A DNA stretch of 64,000 nucleotides from an uncultured Clostridia bacterium (GCA_947062475.1 CAMSQA010000006.1:1-64000); one strand, 5' to 3'; positions 8,092-16,427 are shown, counted from the stretch's first letter. Notes: generated by a model not told the origin, from the letters alone. Translations and numbers: made by a program.

Positions 8092-9177
8092 ATGAAGAAA
8101 AATAAGAAAGAAAGAGAAGTGAAAGAAGTCCTTAAAAACGAAGATAAACCATACAAATTTTGGACGACCACCAAAAAAATCTTTGCAGGCATTATTGTCG
8201 CTGTCATCGTTGCAGGTGCTGCAATCGGTCTTGCAGTTGGCCTTACAAGCAATAATAACAATGTTCCAACTCCACCTAGTGGCCCAAGCATTGAACAGCC
8301 TTCAAATCCAGGAAATCCTGGCGTGATTGTCCCTCCAGAGCAAGAAAAACCAGGTGATGGCGAAATCGTAAATCCAGATCCAGGACCTGAAAATCCAGAT
8401 CCTGATAATCCAAATCAAGGCGGTGATCAAAACCCTGAAGTGAAAATTGAAAATGTAGGTGACCTCCTCCAAAATCATGCTCAGACACTTAATAATGCAT
8501 TGAATAAAAATCTCTTTGAAAACGTAGGAAAAGATGTAATAAATAGATTTTTTAAGACAGAAAAAGCTTCAAATATTGATTGGTATGTGCAAGACGGCAA
8601 AGATGCAAACTCAATAAAAGGTTTTGATTTAAAATTCAATTATGATGCAGGAAGTGGTTCTGAAAGATATATCGTTTGCAGTGTGAAGTTGCAAGATGCA
8701 ATACAAATTGCTGACCTTCACAGTGCAAATGGTATAACAAATGAAACAATCACAAATGCAATAAAAGCACAAGCAGACAATTTGGAGTGTGCACAAAAAT
8801 ATTCTTTCACTTACACTGAAGCAGACAAAACCACAAATATCGAATTGAAAAATGCAATTTGCGACAAATTGTTTGGTAAAAACGAGACTGCAGAAAGATA
8901 TATTGTTGATGTAGGTCATAAGATTGATAGCGAAGGTTTAAGCGATGTTCGTGAATTTAAAGTTGTGGAAATCACTGAAAATGGAGTGCAAGAAAAAACT
9001 GTTTGGATAAAGGATAATGGCAAAGATTATCAAGAAAACTTTGAAAAAGGTGAATATAGAGAAGTTTACGAAGCTCAAAAAGTAGATTTTACTGGAAATA
9101 AAATTGAGCAAAGTGCAGAAAGTCTTGCGGATTATATGCTTGAAATGCCAGACGGAAGCTATTTTGAATTATGCTGA
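8092..9177 (+). CDS. Membrane-anchored exported protein with proline-rich linker
   Basis: The 361-residue protein has a charged cytoplasmic N terminus, a single membrane helix (residues about 29-51, IFAGIIVAVIVAGAAIGLAV), a long Pro/Asn/Gly/Asp-rich linker with repeated PDPGPENPDPDNP-type units (about 56-120), and a C-terminal globular domain outside the cell. A GGGGG site precedes the ATG. The family is not recognised. Two Spo0A-type boxes sit upstream and its neighbour at 9506 is another exported protein with such boxes, so a role in envelope change during stationary phase or sporulation is possible. Confidence 0.6.
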   Translation: MKKNKKEREVKEVLKNEDKPYKFWTTTKKIFAGIIVAVIVAGAAIGLAVGLTSNNNNVPTPPSGPSIEQPSNPGNPGVIVPPEQEKPGDGEIVNPDPGPENPDPDNPNQGGDQNPEVKIENVGDLLQNHAQTLNNALNKNLFENVGKDVINRFFKTEKASNIDWYVQDGKDANSIKGFDLKFNYDAGSGSERYIVCSVKLQDAIQIADLHSANGITNETITNAIKAQADNLECAQKYSFTYTEADKTTNIELKNAICDKLFGKNETAERYIVDVGHKIDSEGLSDVREFKVVEITENGVQEKTVWIKDNGKDYQENFEKGEYREVYEAQKVDFTGNKIEQSAESLADYMLEMPDGSYFELC

Positions 9178-9178
9178 T

Positions 9179-9209
9179 AAAAAAAGATTGCAAAAATGCA
9201 ATCTTTTTT
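9179..9209 (+). terminator. Rho-independent terminator
   Basis: AAAAAGATTGCA and TGCAATCTTTTTT form a long perfect stem with a four-base loop, ending in T residues, directly after the stop codon at 9177. Confidence 0.85.
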
Positions 9210-9211
9210 GA

Positions 9212-9418
9212 TGTCGTAAATGGCAGAAAAACATCGAAAATAAAAGAATAATATCGAAATATCAGATATTTTGTCATAATTTAAATAAAAATGTTGAAAC
9301 AATAAAATTATTGTAGAAAAATAGAGAAAAATATCGAAAGATTGATAAAAATGTCGAAATATGTAAGAATATGTTGAAAAATTAAATATAATGTCAAAAT
9401 GTGTCGAATAATGTCGAA
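9212..9418 (+). promoter_or_regulatory. Helically phased array of Spo0A-box-like heptamers
   Basis: TGTCGAA or close variants recur in one orientation at positions all ending in 2: exact at 9352, 9402 and 9412; one mismatch at 9252, 9292, 9312, 9332, 9372 and 9392; two mismatches at 9212, 9232 and 9272. Further degenerate units fill some gaps (for example 9322, 9362). All starts differ by multiples of ten bases over about 200 bp. The array ends 33 bases before the -35 box of the 9506 gene. It could be a cooperative Spo0A binding platform or a decaying 10-bp tandem repeat that contains the box. Confidence 0.6.
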
Positions 9419-9450
9419 ACTTAAGAACACAGGCAATTGTTGAAAAACAG

Positions 9451-9479
9451 TTGATTTTTATTTAAAAATAGGATAAAAT
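9451..9479 (+). promoter_or_regulatory. Promoter of the 694-residue lipoprotein gene
   Basis: TTGATT (9451-9456) and TAAAAT (9474-9479) are spaced by 17 bases, a good sigma-A match. Transcription would start about 9486, just before the AAGGAGGGAG ribosome site. The phased TGTCGAA array lies immediately upstream, where an activator would bind. Confidence 0.6.
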
Positions 9480-9505
9480 ATTTATAATAAAAGAAGGAGG
9501 GAGAT

Positions 9506-11590
9506 ATGAAAATAAAAGTTATGCGGATTGTTGCAATAATTTTGCTTTGTTGTGTTTCTCTTCTTTGTGTGGGTTGTGTGTTTGATAATACTGCTCAAGC
9601 ACCTGGCGATGATATGGGAAATTATGACCCTGACAATCCAGAAATACCTGATGAATATGACCCAGAAAATGCTGTGATAAGCATGTATGGCTCAAAGGTG
9701 CTTTATCGCCCAAACTCTTATGATTATGATGCTGGCTCTGGTGGCAATGGTGAAAAAAACAATTATTATGGCAATTATGCATTTTCAGTTTTAGAAGCAC
9801 TTTATAATTTTTATGGTATCACAAGTAACGCTGCTTATATAAATCAGGTCATGACAAAAAATGATGTAAATTATGATGTCACACAAATGATCAATAATTT
9901 GCCTTATTTTTATGATAGTATAAGATATCAAGTGAATGCAATTGGCACAGTCACACATGAAAAGGTTGGAGAGGGTGAAACTGAAGAGATTGAAAATTCA
10001 AAAGATCAATACTTTTTTGTTGCTGCCGATCACTCATCTCATTGGAAATGGTCTTTTGATTATGATGTCAATGAAGCGGTGACACCTTTTATTTCTGTTG
10101 AAGAAGAGGCAGTGATATATAGTGGAAATTATATTTATAATATTTTATATGGAAATGAAGAAAATTTTAAAATAGAATATCCTCAAGCTTATGATGTGGG
10201 GAAATTTAAAGACAATTATCAAAAAATTTATTTAGGCACAAGTGATAAAGCTGATGAAGAAAACTATTCTGATTTTGTCAAGACAATGGAATATGTGGTG
10301 TATAGTTATGCTTTAAATTTGGAGCCTCAAGCTGTGAATGTCACAATAAACAGAGGTGATAATCAGATTTTTGACCCTGCAACTGGTGAACATAATTTAT
10401 ATAGAATCACAATAGGTTCTTATGACAATGTGGATGCGGCACTTGAGGATATCACTGATTTGTTTCATAAAATAGGCTCTCATGTAGGGCTGATGAAAGA
10501 CCAAATCAGAAAGATTGCAAACTGGATCAAAGTCAACGTGATTGGGCTTGACACAAATATAAAAAATGATACTCTTTCAACCTATGACAGTGCGACAGCT
10601 GTCTATGATGCAGAAGGCAATTTGATTGACATTGAGTTTGCTGAAATTCCTTCAACAGAGACAAATGTCAACAGAAATTATGATGAAGCGGTTGATAAAA
10701 TTGTGAATTATGTTTGTCAATTTGCGACAATTGGCAGTGATTCTGATGGTGATGTGACCATTGATGACAGATTTTTGGCATCTGAGGTGAAGGAATATGC
10801 TGGGGATACATTCTTTATTGGAGGGGATGAAAACTTTCCAAAGCCACCTGAAAACATTGAGAATTTATCACCAAAAAGCATGTTGCCACTTGAGTATCAG
10901 TCTGTTGTGATTATGCTTGACAAGCCAGTTGCAATGAGTGACATGGCGGTTGCGCTTAAGTATGACGCTGATCTTAGTGGAACGACGCAAGGCGTATATG
11001 ACATGAGCAAGTATCTTGACATCATAGTGGAGCTTAACTATTACAGTCACAGGGCAAACAGGCTTATCACAATTGACAGTCAGAGGACGAGGGTCTATGA
11101 TGGGCCATATGAATTTGGTGTTGGGCCTGACACATATCCTGAGTATAATTTGCCTGACGATCATGGCACTGTTTGGTTTACGATTGATGGCAACAATCCT
11201 GATTATAAAGATCTTTTGATTGACACAGATGTGATTGAGGGTGTGCTTCCGATTGGGGCTTTCAACACTGACATTGGTGGAGGCATTCTTAAAACTGATG
11301 TTGGGCATAATGGATATAAAAAACCATTGGTTTCAAAAAATCCGCTTATACTTGTGGGCACAACTGATGTGAGAAAATATTATTCAATCATCGAGCCTGA
11401 CGATGGTGAGATTGGAGACCCTGAACTTACTTACACTACTGGAAGGCTTAATCCAGACAAGTTTAGTGGTTCTGATGGATGTGACTATCTTGAAATCACT
11501 TACAAGGTTTTGAAGAAGAAGGGTGACAGAAACACCAATTATTCATTCTACACAGGGCTTGTCAACTTTATGGATGCTGACATAAATTAA
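9506..11590 (+). CDS. Large secreted lipoprotein of unknown function
   Basis: The 694-residue protein begins with a lipoprotein signal peptide: a basic start, a hydrophobic stretch, and lipobox LLCVGC with the acceptor Cys at residue 24. The mature part starts with a Asp/Pro/Asn-rich linker (PDNPEIPDEYDPEN) and continues as a large, Tyr- and Asp-rich extracellular region with no enzyme motif I recognise. The ribosome site AAGGAGGGAG is strong and a terminator follows. Upstream lies the phased Spo0A-box array. Its composition resembles the neighbour at 8092, and both are probably envelope proteins. Confidence 0.65.
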   Translation: MKIKVMRIVAIILLCCVSLLCVGCVFDNTAQAPGDDMGNYDPDNPEIPDEYDPENAVISMYGSKVLYRPNSYDYDAGSGGNGEKNNYYGNYAFSVLEALYNFYGITSNAAYINQVMTKNDVNYDVTQMINNLPYFYDSIRYQVNAIGTVTHEKVGEGETEEIENSKDQYFFVAADHSSHWKWSFDYDVNEAVTPFISVEEEAVIYSGNYIYNILYGNEENFKIEYPQAYDVGKFKDNYQKIYLGTSDKADEENYSDFVKTMEYVVYSYALNLEPQAVNVTINRGDNQIFDPATGEHNLYRITIGSYDNVDAALEDITDLFHKIGSHVGLMKDQIRKIANWIKVNVIGLDTNIKNDTLSTYDSATAVYDAEGNLIDIEFAEIPSTETNVNRNYDEAVDKIVNYVCQFATIGSDSDGDVTIDDRFLASEVKEYAGDTFFIGGDENFPKPPENIENLSPKSMLPLEYQSVVIMLDKPVAMSDMAVALKYDADLSGTTQGVYDMSKYLDIIVELNYYSHRANRLITIDSQRTRVYDGPYEFGVGPDTYPEYNLPDDHGTVWFTIDGNNPDYKDLLIDTDVIEGVLPIGAFNTDIGGGILKTDVGHNGYKKPLVSKNPLILVGTTDVRKYYSIIEPDDGEIGDPELTYTTGRLNPDKFSGSDGCDYLEITYKVLKKKGDRNTNYSFYTGLVNFMDADIN

Positions 11591-11599
11591 TATAAAAAG

Positions 11600-11630
11600 A
11601 CATCTTCTAGATTTGAAGATGTTTTTTTTT
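11600..11630 (+). terminator. Rho-independent terminator
   Basis: ACATCTTC and GAAGATGT form an eight-base-pair stem followed by ten T residues, directly after the lipoprotein gene. Confidence 0.85.
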
Positions 11631-11749
11631 GTGATTTTATTTTTTCCGCTTGATTTTTCTATAGGATTTTTGATGTGGTGGGAAAGAGAAGATATTATAT
11701 TCATTCACCTCGTAAAGTTTGATTTTGAAGTGGCAGTGAGTGAAAGAAG

Positions 11750-11835
11750 AGGGGGCTTTGGGATAAGACGGGGAAAGCGAGCGTGCGAAGGGCCGCCGTA
11801 GGTGGGCGAGCGTGCGAGCGGAGCTATGCGGAGTG
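11750..11835. repeat. GC-rich patch with a 12-bp direct repeat
   Basis: The 330-base gap between the lipoprotein gene and comEC holds an unusually GC-rich patch in otherwise AT-rich DNA. GCGAGCGTGCGA occurs twice (11777-11788 and 11806-11817), 29 bases apart, flanking a GGGCCGCCG core. It has no cloverleaf and no convincing gene. It may be a mobile or repeated intergenic element or a structured RNA. The rest of the gap has short GTGATA/AATAAAG repeats (about 11833-11870) and nothing else I can name. Confidence 0.4.
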
Positions 11836-11959
11836 ATAAAGTAATAAAGTGATACAATGATAGAGAGATTAAGCAAGTGAGAGGCAGTGCAAAATAAATT
11901 TTTAAAGAATAAAATTTGCTAGACAAAAGCATAGTGAAAATTGTAGAATTTAAGTGAAT

Positions 11960-14089
11960 ATGAAAGAAAAAGTCAGCACAAAATTAAAAGCAATCAATTT
12001 TCGATTAATCTTCTTTGGATTTTTATCGTTATTGTTTGGCATAATTGTGGCAAGAGAACTTTATAGTGGAGGGCTTGAAAAGATAATCATAACAAGTGTT
12101 GTCCTATTTGTTGTGATTGTGATTTTTTGTTATGCAAGAAGATTTAAAAGTTTGATTATGATATTGTGTTTGTTTCTTGTTGGAAATGGGTTATACTTCT
12201 TGGCAATTAAGACTTTTGATGATGTAAAAGAATATGATGGTCGGGTTGCGATTGTGGGAAGAGTGAGTGACGATATAAGAAATTATGACTATAGTGACAG
12301 GATTGTAATCGATAATGTAAAAATCAATGGTGAAAGTGGAAGAAAAATTGAAGTCGATGTGCAAAGTGGTTATGGCAGACTAAAAGCTGGTGATGTCATT
12401 GCCTTTGAAGGTGAGATTGAGAATGTTAAGCCATTTGTTTTAAGAAATTTTAATTCTCGTTATCACAGAAATGGTGTGAGATACACCTGCGATGTAAGTT
12501 TTAAAAATATTATCATAATCGAGCAAGACAAAGTCAAATTTGATGAGATGATTAGATTGAAAGTCAAGGAAAATCTTTTCAAATTTATGAGCGAGCGTAA
12601 TGCAGGTTTAAGTTATGCCGTCCTTTTTGGTGGCAAGAATGAAATTGATGGTGATGTTTACAAAACCTTTAAAAATGTTGGAATTATTCATTTATTGACT
12701 GTCAGTGGGTTACACGTAGGTTTTTTGGTGACGATATTTTATGGACTTTTAAAGAAATGTCATGTCAATCGCTTTGTCAGGACGATTATCACCATAATTT
12801 TTATCTGTTTTTATGCCTATCTTTGTGAGTTTTCGCCTGCAGTTATGAGAGCTGGGCTTATGGCAATGTTTTTCATCACCTCAAAAAGTTTTCATAAATG
12901 TTATGACACACTTACAAGTTTGGGTCTGTCTGGTTTTATAATTCTTCTGATAAGACCTCTTTACGCACTTGATATTGGCTATTTGATGTCTTGCTTCACA
13001 GTGTTTTCTATTGTGATGTTGTGTCCAGTGTTTACAAAGCTGTTTTCAAAAGTCATTCCGCACAAAATTGCAGAGCTTATCGCACTTTCAATTTCGGCAC
13101 AGATTGGAATTTTGCCCTTTCTTGGATATTTTGGGTCACAAGTTCATCTTCTCGCCTTTGTCATCAACAGCATAGTTGTGCCAATCTTTGCAATTTTGTA
13201 TCCTTTTCTATTTGTGGTTAGCATGTTTGGCACATTCATACCTTTTATAAATTATCTTCTTGTGCTTGCAGATTTTGTGTTTGATTTTATTGTTGCTATT
13301 GCACAATTTTTTGAAAAGTCGTGGCTGTCTTTTCCGATTGATGCAGAGTATTTTGGTGCCACGATAGTATTGTTTGTTGGGCTGTTTATGCTTAGCGGAT
13401 ATTTCATGACGGAGGGCTTTAAAAAGTTTTTGATATTTTCTCTTCTTTCACTTGCTCTTGCCTTTTCAATCGGGATATATAAAATCCCTATAAAAGAGAA
13501 AAATAACATTGTTGTTTTAAGTTCTGGTTCTCGCCAAAGTTTGATTGTCAACAATTCGGCAGGTGAAAGTCTTGTTGTGGGCTATGACTATGCTCTTGAA
13601 AGATATAATCGCTCTTACAATGTTGGCGGACTTGATTATTTTCTTTCAAACTCAACACAATTTTCAGAGAAGGTCATTGATGATTATTCTAAGTTTGGCA
13701 TTAAAAGATTTTTCGGCTATGGTGGGATGGCAAACCAAGAAAAATATCATCTTCTTCAATATGGTCAAGTTGTGAAAATAGGCGGATTTGAAATTGAGTA
13801 TATAGATTATGATAATGAAATAATAGGTTCTCGAATAAAGACCGATAAATTTTGTATTTTTGTTGCCATTGATGGTGATTTGAGTTATAATATTATCAAA
13901 AGCGAAATCCTGCCAAAAGTCAAACCTGATGTTGTTTTTATTGGCAGTGGCGAAATTGAAGAGAAAAGCCATGACTTCTTGCTTGTGACAAATGACAAAA
14001 ATCAATATGCCGATTTTTCAAGCAAGAAAAATGGAAATTTTAAATTATGTTATGGTGGCAGCAGTTTCACCATGAGGGGGATAGATTGA
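11960..14089 (+). CDS. comEC: ComEC-type DNA uptake channel protein
   Basis: This 709-residue membrane protein has two N-terminal membrane helices, an exported OB-like region (DGRVAIVGRVSDDIRN), and a multi-helix Competence domain with the hallmark HLLTVSGLHVGFLV at about residue 240. ComEC carries single-stranded DNA across the membrane during natural transformation. The C-terminal third matches the position of the metallo-beta-lactamase-like domain but lacks an HxHxDH motif (it reads VVGYDYALERYN), so nuclease activity is doubtful. An ATG at 11960 is preferred over a GTG at 11954. The stop overlaps the holA start, a common comEC-holA order. Confidence 0.8.
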   Translation: MKEKVSTKLKAINFRLIFFGFLSLLFGIIVARELYSGGLEKIIITSVVLFVVIVIFCYARRFKSLIMILCLFLVGNGLYFLAIKTFDDVKEYDGRVAIVGRVSDDIRNYDYSDRIVIDNVKINGESGRKIEVDVQSGYGRLKAGDVIAFEGEIENVKPFVLRNFNSRYHRNGVRYTCDVSFKNIIIIEQDKVKFDEMIRLKVKENLFKFMSERNAGLSYAVLFGGKNEIDGDVYKTFKNVGIIHLLTVSGLHVGFLVTIFYGLLKKCHVNRFVRTIITIIFICFYAYLCEFSPAVMRAGLMAMFFITSKSFHKCYDTLTSLGLSGFIILLIRPLYALDIGYLMSCFTVFSIVMLCPVFTKLFSKVIPHKIAELIALSISAQIGILPFLGYFGSQVHLLAFVINSIVVPIFAILYPFLFVVSMFGTFIPFINYLLVLADFVFDFIVAIAQFFEKSWLSFPIDAEYFGATIVLFVGLFMLSGYFMTEGFKKFLIFSLLSLALAFSIGIYKIPIKEKNNIVVLSSGSRQSLIVNNSAGESLVVGYDYALERYNRSYNVGGLDYFLSNSTQFSEKVIDDYSKFGIKRFFGYGGMANQEKYHLLQYGQVVKIGGFEIEYIDYDNEIIGSRIKTDKFCIFVAIDGDLSYNIIKSEILPKVKPDVVFIGSGEIEEKSHDFLLVTNDKNQYADFSSKKNGNFKLCYGGSSFTMRGID

Positions 14090-15030
14090 AAAAATTGAAG
14101 GCGGGACTTAAAGAAAGGATTGATAATTGTTATCTTTTTGAAGGTGACGATTATGAGCTTTTTTGTCGTGGCTATTCAATGATTTTAAGGGCGAGTGGAC
14201 TTGCAATTCCAGAAATCAACCTTGCAATATTTGATGATGAAAACTATTCAATGAAGGCGGTTATTGATGCCTGTCAGGTTATGCCTATGGGCACAGAATA
14301 TCGGGTTGTGCTTTTGAAAAATATAGAAAAATTTAATGAAAATGACAAAAAAATGCTTGCAAATTATCTCAAATTGCCAATTTCAACCACAATTTTGATT
14401 ATTTTTGACTTTTATAATAAATTGTCAACCCTCAAAAATTCATGCACTTTTGTTGATTGCAACCGCTTTGACAGGGCAACTTTATCTTCTGTTGTCGTCA
14501 ATGATTTTGCAAAGAAAAACAAAAAAATTAGTGCTGAAGCACTTGAGTGCTTGATTGATTATTGCAATGGTTATCTTTCCCGCATTGTCTGTGAGATTGA
14601 CAAACTTGTCTATTATGATTTTGAAAATTCACTGATTACAAAGAAGATGATTGAAGAGCTTGTCGCAAAGGACAATGAAGTTGTGGTCTTTCAGCTGACT
14701 GAGGCAATTGCAACACGAAAGGCGGACAGGGCATTGCAAATTTTGGAAGCTGTTAAAAAAGAAATGGGAATATTTGGTCTTATCATAAATCATTTTAGAA
14801 GGCTTTTCTTTATTTCAATTTCAGACCTTGAGGACGCACAACTTGCATCGCTTTTAAATGTCAAAGAATATGCTATTTCAAAGCAAAAAGCTCAGGTCAA
14901 AAACTTTTCTAAAATGCAACTAAAAAAAATCTACGCCCTTCTTGAAGAGGTGGATTATTCAATCAAAAGCGGGGCTATGCTTCAAGAAAACGCACTTTAT
15001 TATCTTGTCCTTTCAATCCTTTATATTTAA
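14086..15030 (+). CDS. holA: DNA polymerase III delta subunit
   Basis: The 314-residue product has the AAA+-like clamp-loader delta layout: an N-terminal region with YLFEGDDYELFCRGY (degenerate Walker A position), a middle helical lid and a C-terminal collar (KSGAMLQENALYYLVLSILYI). Delta opens the beta sliding clamp for loading at primed DNA. I place the start at TTG 14086, which overlaps the comEC stop, because GAGGGGG lies six bases upstream; the longer frame to 14047 would lie inside comEC. Gene order comEC-holA is typical of Bacillota. Confidence 0.8.
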   Translation: MKKLKAGLKERIDNCYLFEGDDYELFCRGYSMILRASGLAIPEINLAIFDDENYSMKAVIDACQVMPMGTEYRVVLLKNIEKFNENDKKMLANYLKLPISTTILIIFDFYNKLSTLKNSCTFVDCNRFDRATLSSVVVNDFAKKNKKISAEALECLIDYCNGYLSRIVCEIDKLVYYDFENSLITKKMIEELVAKDNEVVVFQLTEAIATRKADRALQILEAVKKEMGIFGLIINHFRRLFFISISDLEDAQLASLLNVKEYAISKQKAQVKNFSKMQLKKIYALLEEVDYSIKSGAMLQENALYYLVLSILYI

Positions 15031-15034
15031 ATTC

Positions 15035-15070
15035 AAAACAAAACTTCTTATATGGGAGTTTTGTTTTTTT
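15035..15070. terminator. Bidirectional terminator between convergent genes
   Basis: A stem of AAACAAAACTTC with GGAGTTTTGTTT is flanked by A and T runs. It ends holA on the plus strand and could also end the minus-strand gene at 15069. Confidence 0.7.
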
Positions 15071-15386
15071 AATCAAAAAATATAGTGTTTGTGTGCTTAT
15101 TTATAAGTCCGCCTTTTTGCAAACCTATTGTTTTTTCGATTTTTTCAATAACTTCCAATGGGATTAAGTCATCAAGGATTTTGTCCAGTTGGTCAAGTGT
15201 GATATCACATCTCATTGCAAATTCTTTGCGGGTTAAATGATTTTTTGCAATATATATCAATATTGGGTGCAATTTTATTTTGCTTCTTGAAATTTCATCA
15301 ATCTCAAAATCAGATATCTTTTGATTAGGGTCAAAAAAATCAATATGATCTTCATTTAAGAAAAATTCAAATTCTTTATTTTTCAT
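15069..15386 (-). CDS. Small putative helix-turn-helix protein
   Basis: The protein is 105 residues. Its middle (HLTRKEFAMRCDITLDQLDKILDD, residues about 50-75) reads as a helix-turn-helix like those of the XRE family. The ATG at 15386 follows GAGAGG with seven-base spacing; a TTG five codons upstream is less likely. It is divergent from the regulator at 15463, and the shared gap contains an inverted repeat, so the two may control each other. The target is unknown. Confidence 0.5.
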   Translation of the reverse strand: MKNKEFEFFLNEDHIDFFDPNQKISDFEIDEISRSKIKLHPILIYIAKNHLTRKEFAMRCDITLDQLDKILDDLIPLEVIEKIEKTIGLQKGGLINKHTNTIFFD

Positions 15387-15413
15387 ATATATACCTCTCA
15401 AATAATACCAATA

Positions 15414-15455
15414 TTGGGAATTATGTAATTATTTTTCCCAAATAAGAGATAATAC
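15414..15455. promoter_or_regulatory. Operator-like inverted repeat and promoter of the first XRE regulator
   Basis: TTGGGAA (15414-15420) and TTCCCAA (15435-15441) are exact inverted copies 21 bases apart, two helical turns. A -10 element TAATAC (15450-15455) lies seven bases before the ATG at 15463. A near-identical block with TTTTCCCA lies before the next paralogue (15736-15743), again 15 bases before its -10. This looks like a shared operator for related repressors. Confidence 0.5.
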
Positions 15456-15462
15456 AATTGTT

Positions 15463-15669
15463 ATGACAAAAGCAGGCGATAGAATAAAATCATTAAGAAA
15501 AGAAAGAAAATTAACTTTATTGACTCTTGCTGAGGCAACAGGCTTGTCTAAATCAGCAATAAATAGATGGGAAAATAATAAGGCAGACATAAATGGTGAG
15601 GCGATTGTTAAACTTGCAATATTTTTTAATGTAAGTGCAGATTATTTGCTAGGAATTTCAGATTTTTGA
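15463..15669 (+). CDS. XRE-family transcriptional regulator (copy 1)
   Basis: The 68-residue protein is almost entirely a Cro/C1-type helix-turn-helix: KSLRKERKLTLLTLAEATGL then SKSAINRWENNKADINGEAIVKLA, ending in SADYLLGISDF. Such small proteins are phage-repressor-like DNA-binding proteins acting as dimers. There is no clear ribosome site and the -10 box lies only seven bases before the ATG, suggesting a leaderless mRNA. It is one of three tandem paralogues. Confidence 0.75.
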   Translation: MTKAGDRIKSLRKERKLTLLTLAEATGLSKSAINRWENNKADINGEAIVKLAIFFNVSADYLLGISDF

Positions 15670-15709
15670 TTATATCTAAAAGTATTATGTTATTCTCTAA
15701 ATATTATAA

Positions 15710-15758
15710 TTCCCATTTTCGGGAAAGTCAAATATTTTTCCCATAAATGAGATATAAT
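15710..15758 (+). promoter_or_regulatory. Operator-like region and promoter of the second XRE regulator
   Basis: TTCCC (15710-15714) and GGGAA (15721-15725) are inverted copies; a further TTTTCCCA (15736-15743) sits 15 bases before -10 TATAAT (15753-15758). The layout copies the region before the first regulator, so the promoters share ancestry and perhaps the same repressor. Confidence 0.5.
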
Positions 15759-15767
15759 TTTTGTATT

Positions 15768-15974
15768 ATGAAATTAGCAGCAGAGAGAATTAAAAGTTTA
15801 AGAGATGAAAGAGGATTGACTCAAGTTGAACTTGGAAAAGTGATTGGGGTGTCAAAATCATCAATATGTAGGTGGGAAAAGGATCAAGCAGACTTAAAGG
15901 GTGAGTATGCTATTCGCCTTGCTGAATATTTTGATGTGTCTATTGATTATCTGCTTGGAAAAACTGAGTATTGA
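15768..15974 (+). CDS. XRE-family transcriptional regulator (copy 2)
   Basis: This 68-residue Cro/C1-type helix-turn-helix protein (IKSLRDERGLTQVELGKVIG, then SKSSICRWEKDQADLKGEYAIRLA) ends SIDYLLGKTEY. I start it at ATG 15768, which gives the same length as copies 1 and 3; the longer frame from 15747 runs through the promoter. It is similar to copy 1 along its whole length, consistent with tandem duplication. Likely a repressor of its own or a neighbour's promoter. Confidence 0.75.
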   Translation: MKLAAERIKSLRDERGLTQVELGKVIGVSKSSICRWEKDQADLKGEYAIRLAEYFDVSIDYLLGKTEY

Positions 15975-15995
15975 AATTTTTCAAAAGAAGGGATT

Positions 15996-16202
15996 ATGAC
16001 AAAATTTGCAGAACGATTGTTTGAACTTAGAGAAGAAAACAAAGTTACAATGGAAGTTTTAGCTGAATATTTGAAAGTAAATAAATCGACCATAAGTAAA
16101 TGGGAGAGGAAAAAGAGCACTCCAAATATTGATTATGCTTATCAAATTGCACTGTATTTCAATGTGTCTTGTGATTTTTTGTTAGGTTTAGAAGATAATT
16201 AA
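15996..16202 (+). CDS. XRE-family transcriptional regulator (copy 3)
   Basis: The 68-residue product has the same helix-turn-helix layout (LFELREENKVTMEVLAEYLKV, then NKSTISKWERKKSTPNIDYA) and ends in SCDFLLGLEDN. It follows copy 2 by 21 bases with only a weak AAGGGA site between, so the two are probably cotranscribed. It has diverged further from copies 1 and 2 than they have from each other. Confidence 0.75.
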   Translation: MTKFAERLFELREENKVTMEVLAEYLKVNKSTISKWERKKSTPNIDYAYQIALYFNVSCDFLLGLEDN

Positions 16203-16207
16203 ATAAT

Positions 16208-16246
16208 ATAACCATTGATTATTTGCTGGGAAAAACTGAATTTTAA
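16208..16246 (+). pseudogene. Remnant of a fourth XRE regulator
   Basis: Directly after copy 3, a short frame reads ITIDYLLGKTEF and a stop, nearly identical to the C-terminal end of copy 2. The rest of this copy is gone. It shows that the cluster was larger and has lost at least one member, perhaps by recombination between copies. Confidence 0.6.
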
Positions 16247-16272
16247 AATGGGGGAAATATCCCCATTTTTTA
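16246..16272 (+). terminator. Terminator after the regulator cluster
   Basis: AAATGGGG and CCCCATTT form an eight-base-pair stem followed by T residues. Confidence 0.75.
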
Positions 16273-16427
16273 TTAAACTTTACTTTTTTTATTATTTTTG
16301 CGATAAAACTTTACTTTTTGAAAGTGATTTGCCTTTGTAAGTAAAGCAATTTATTTTTCGCCATGTTGCCTTTTTTGATTGTGTTTTTATTTTGATTGTG
16401 TTATATTATTTTTTAGAGGTATGTTTT

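Noticed and set aside
11760-11835. Possible tRNA or rRNA fragment in the GC-rich patch
   Set aside because: No cloverleaf, no TTCGA-type loop and no rRNA signature could be found.
11637-11932. Minus-strand open frames in the GC-rich patch
   Set aside because: They depend on the unusual composition, have no ribosome site and overlap each other in different frames.
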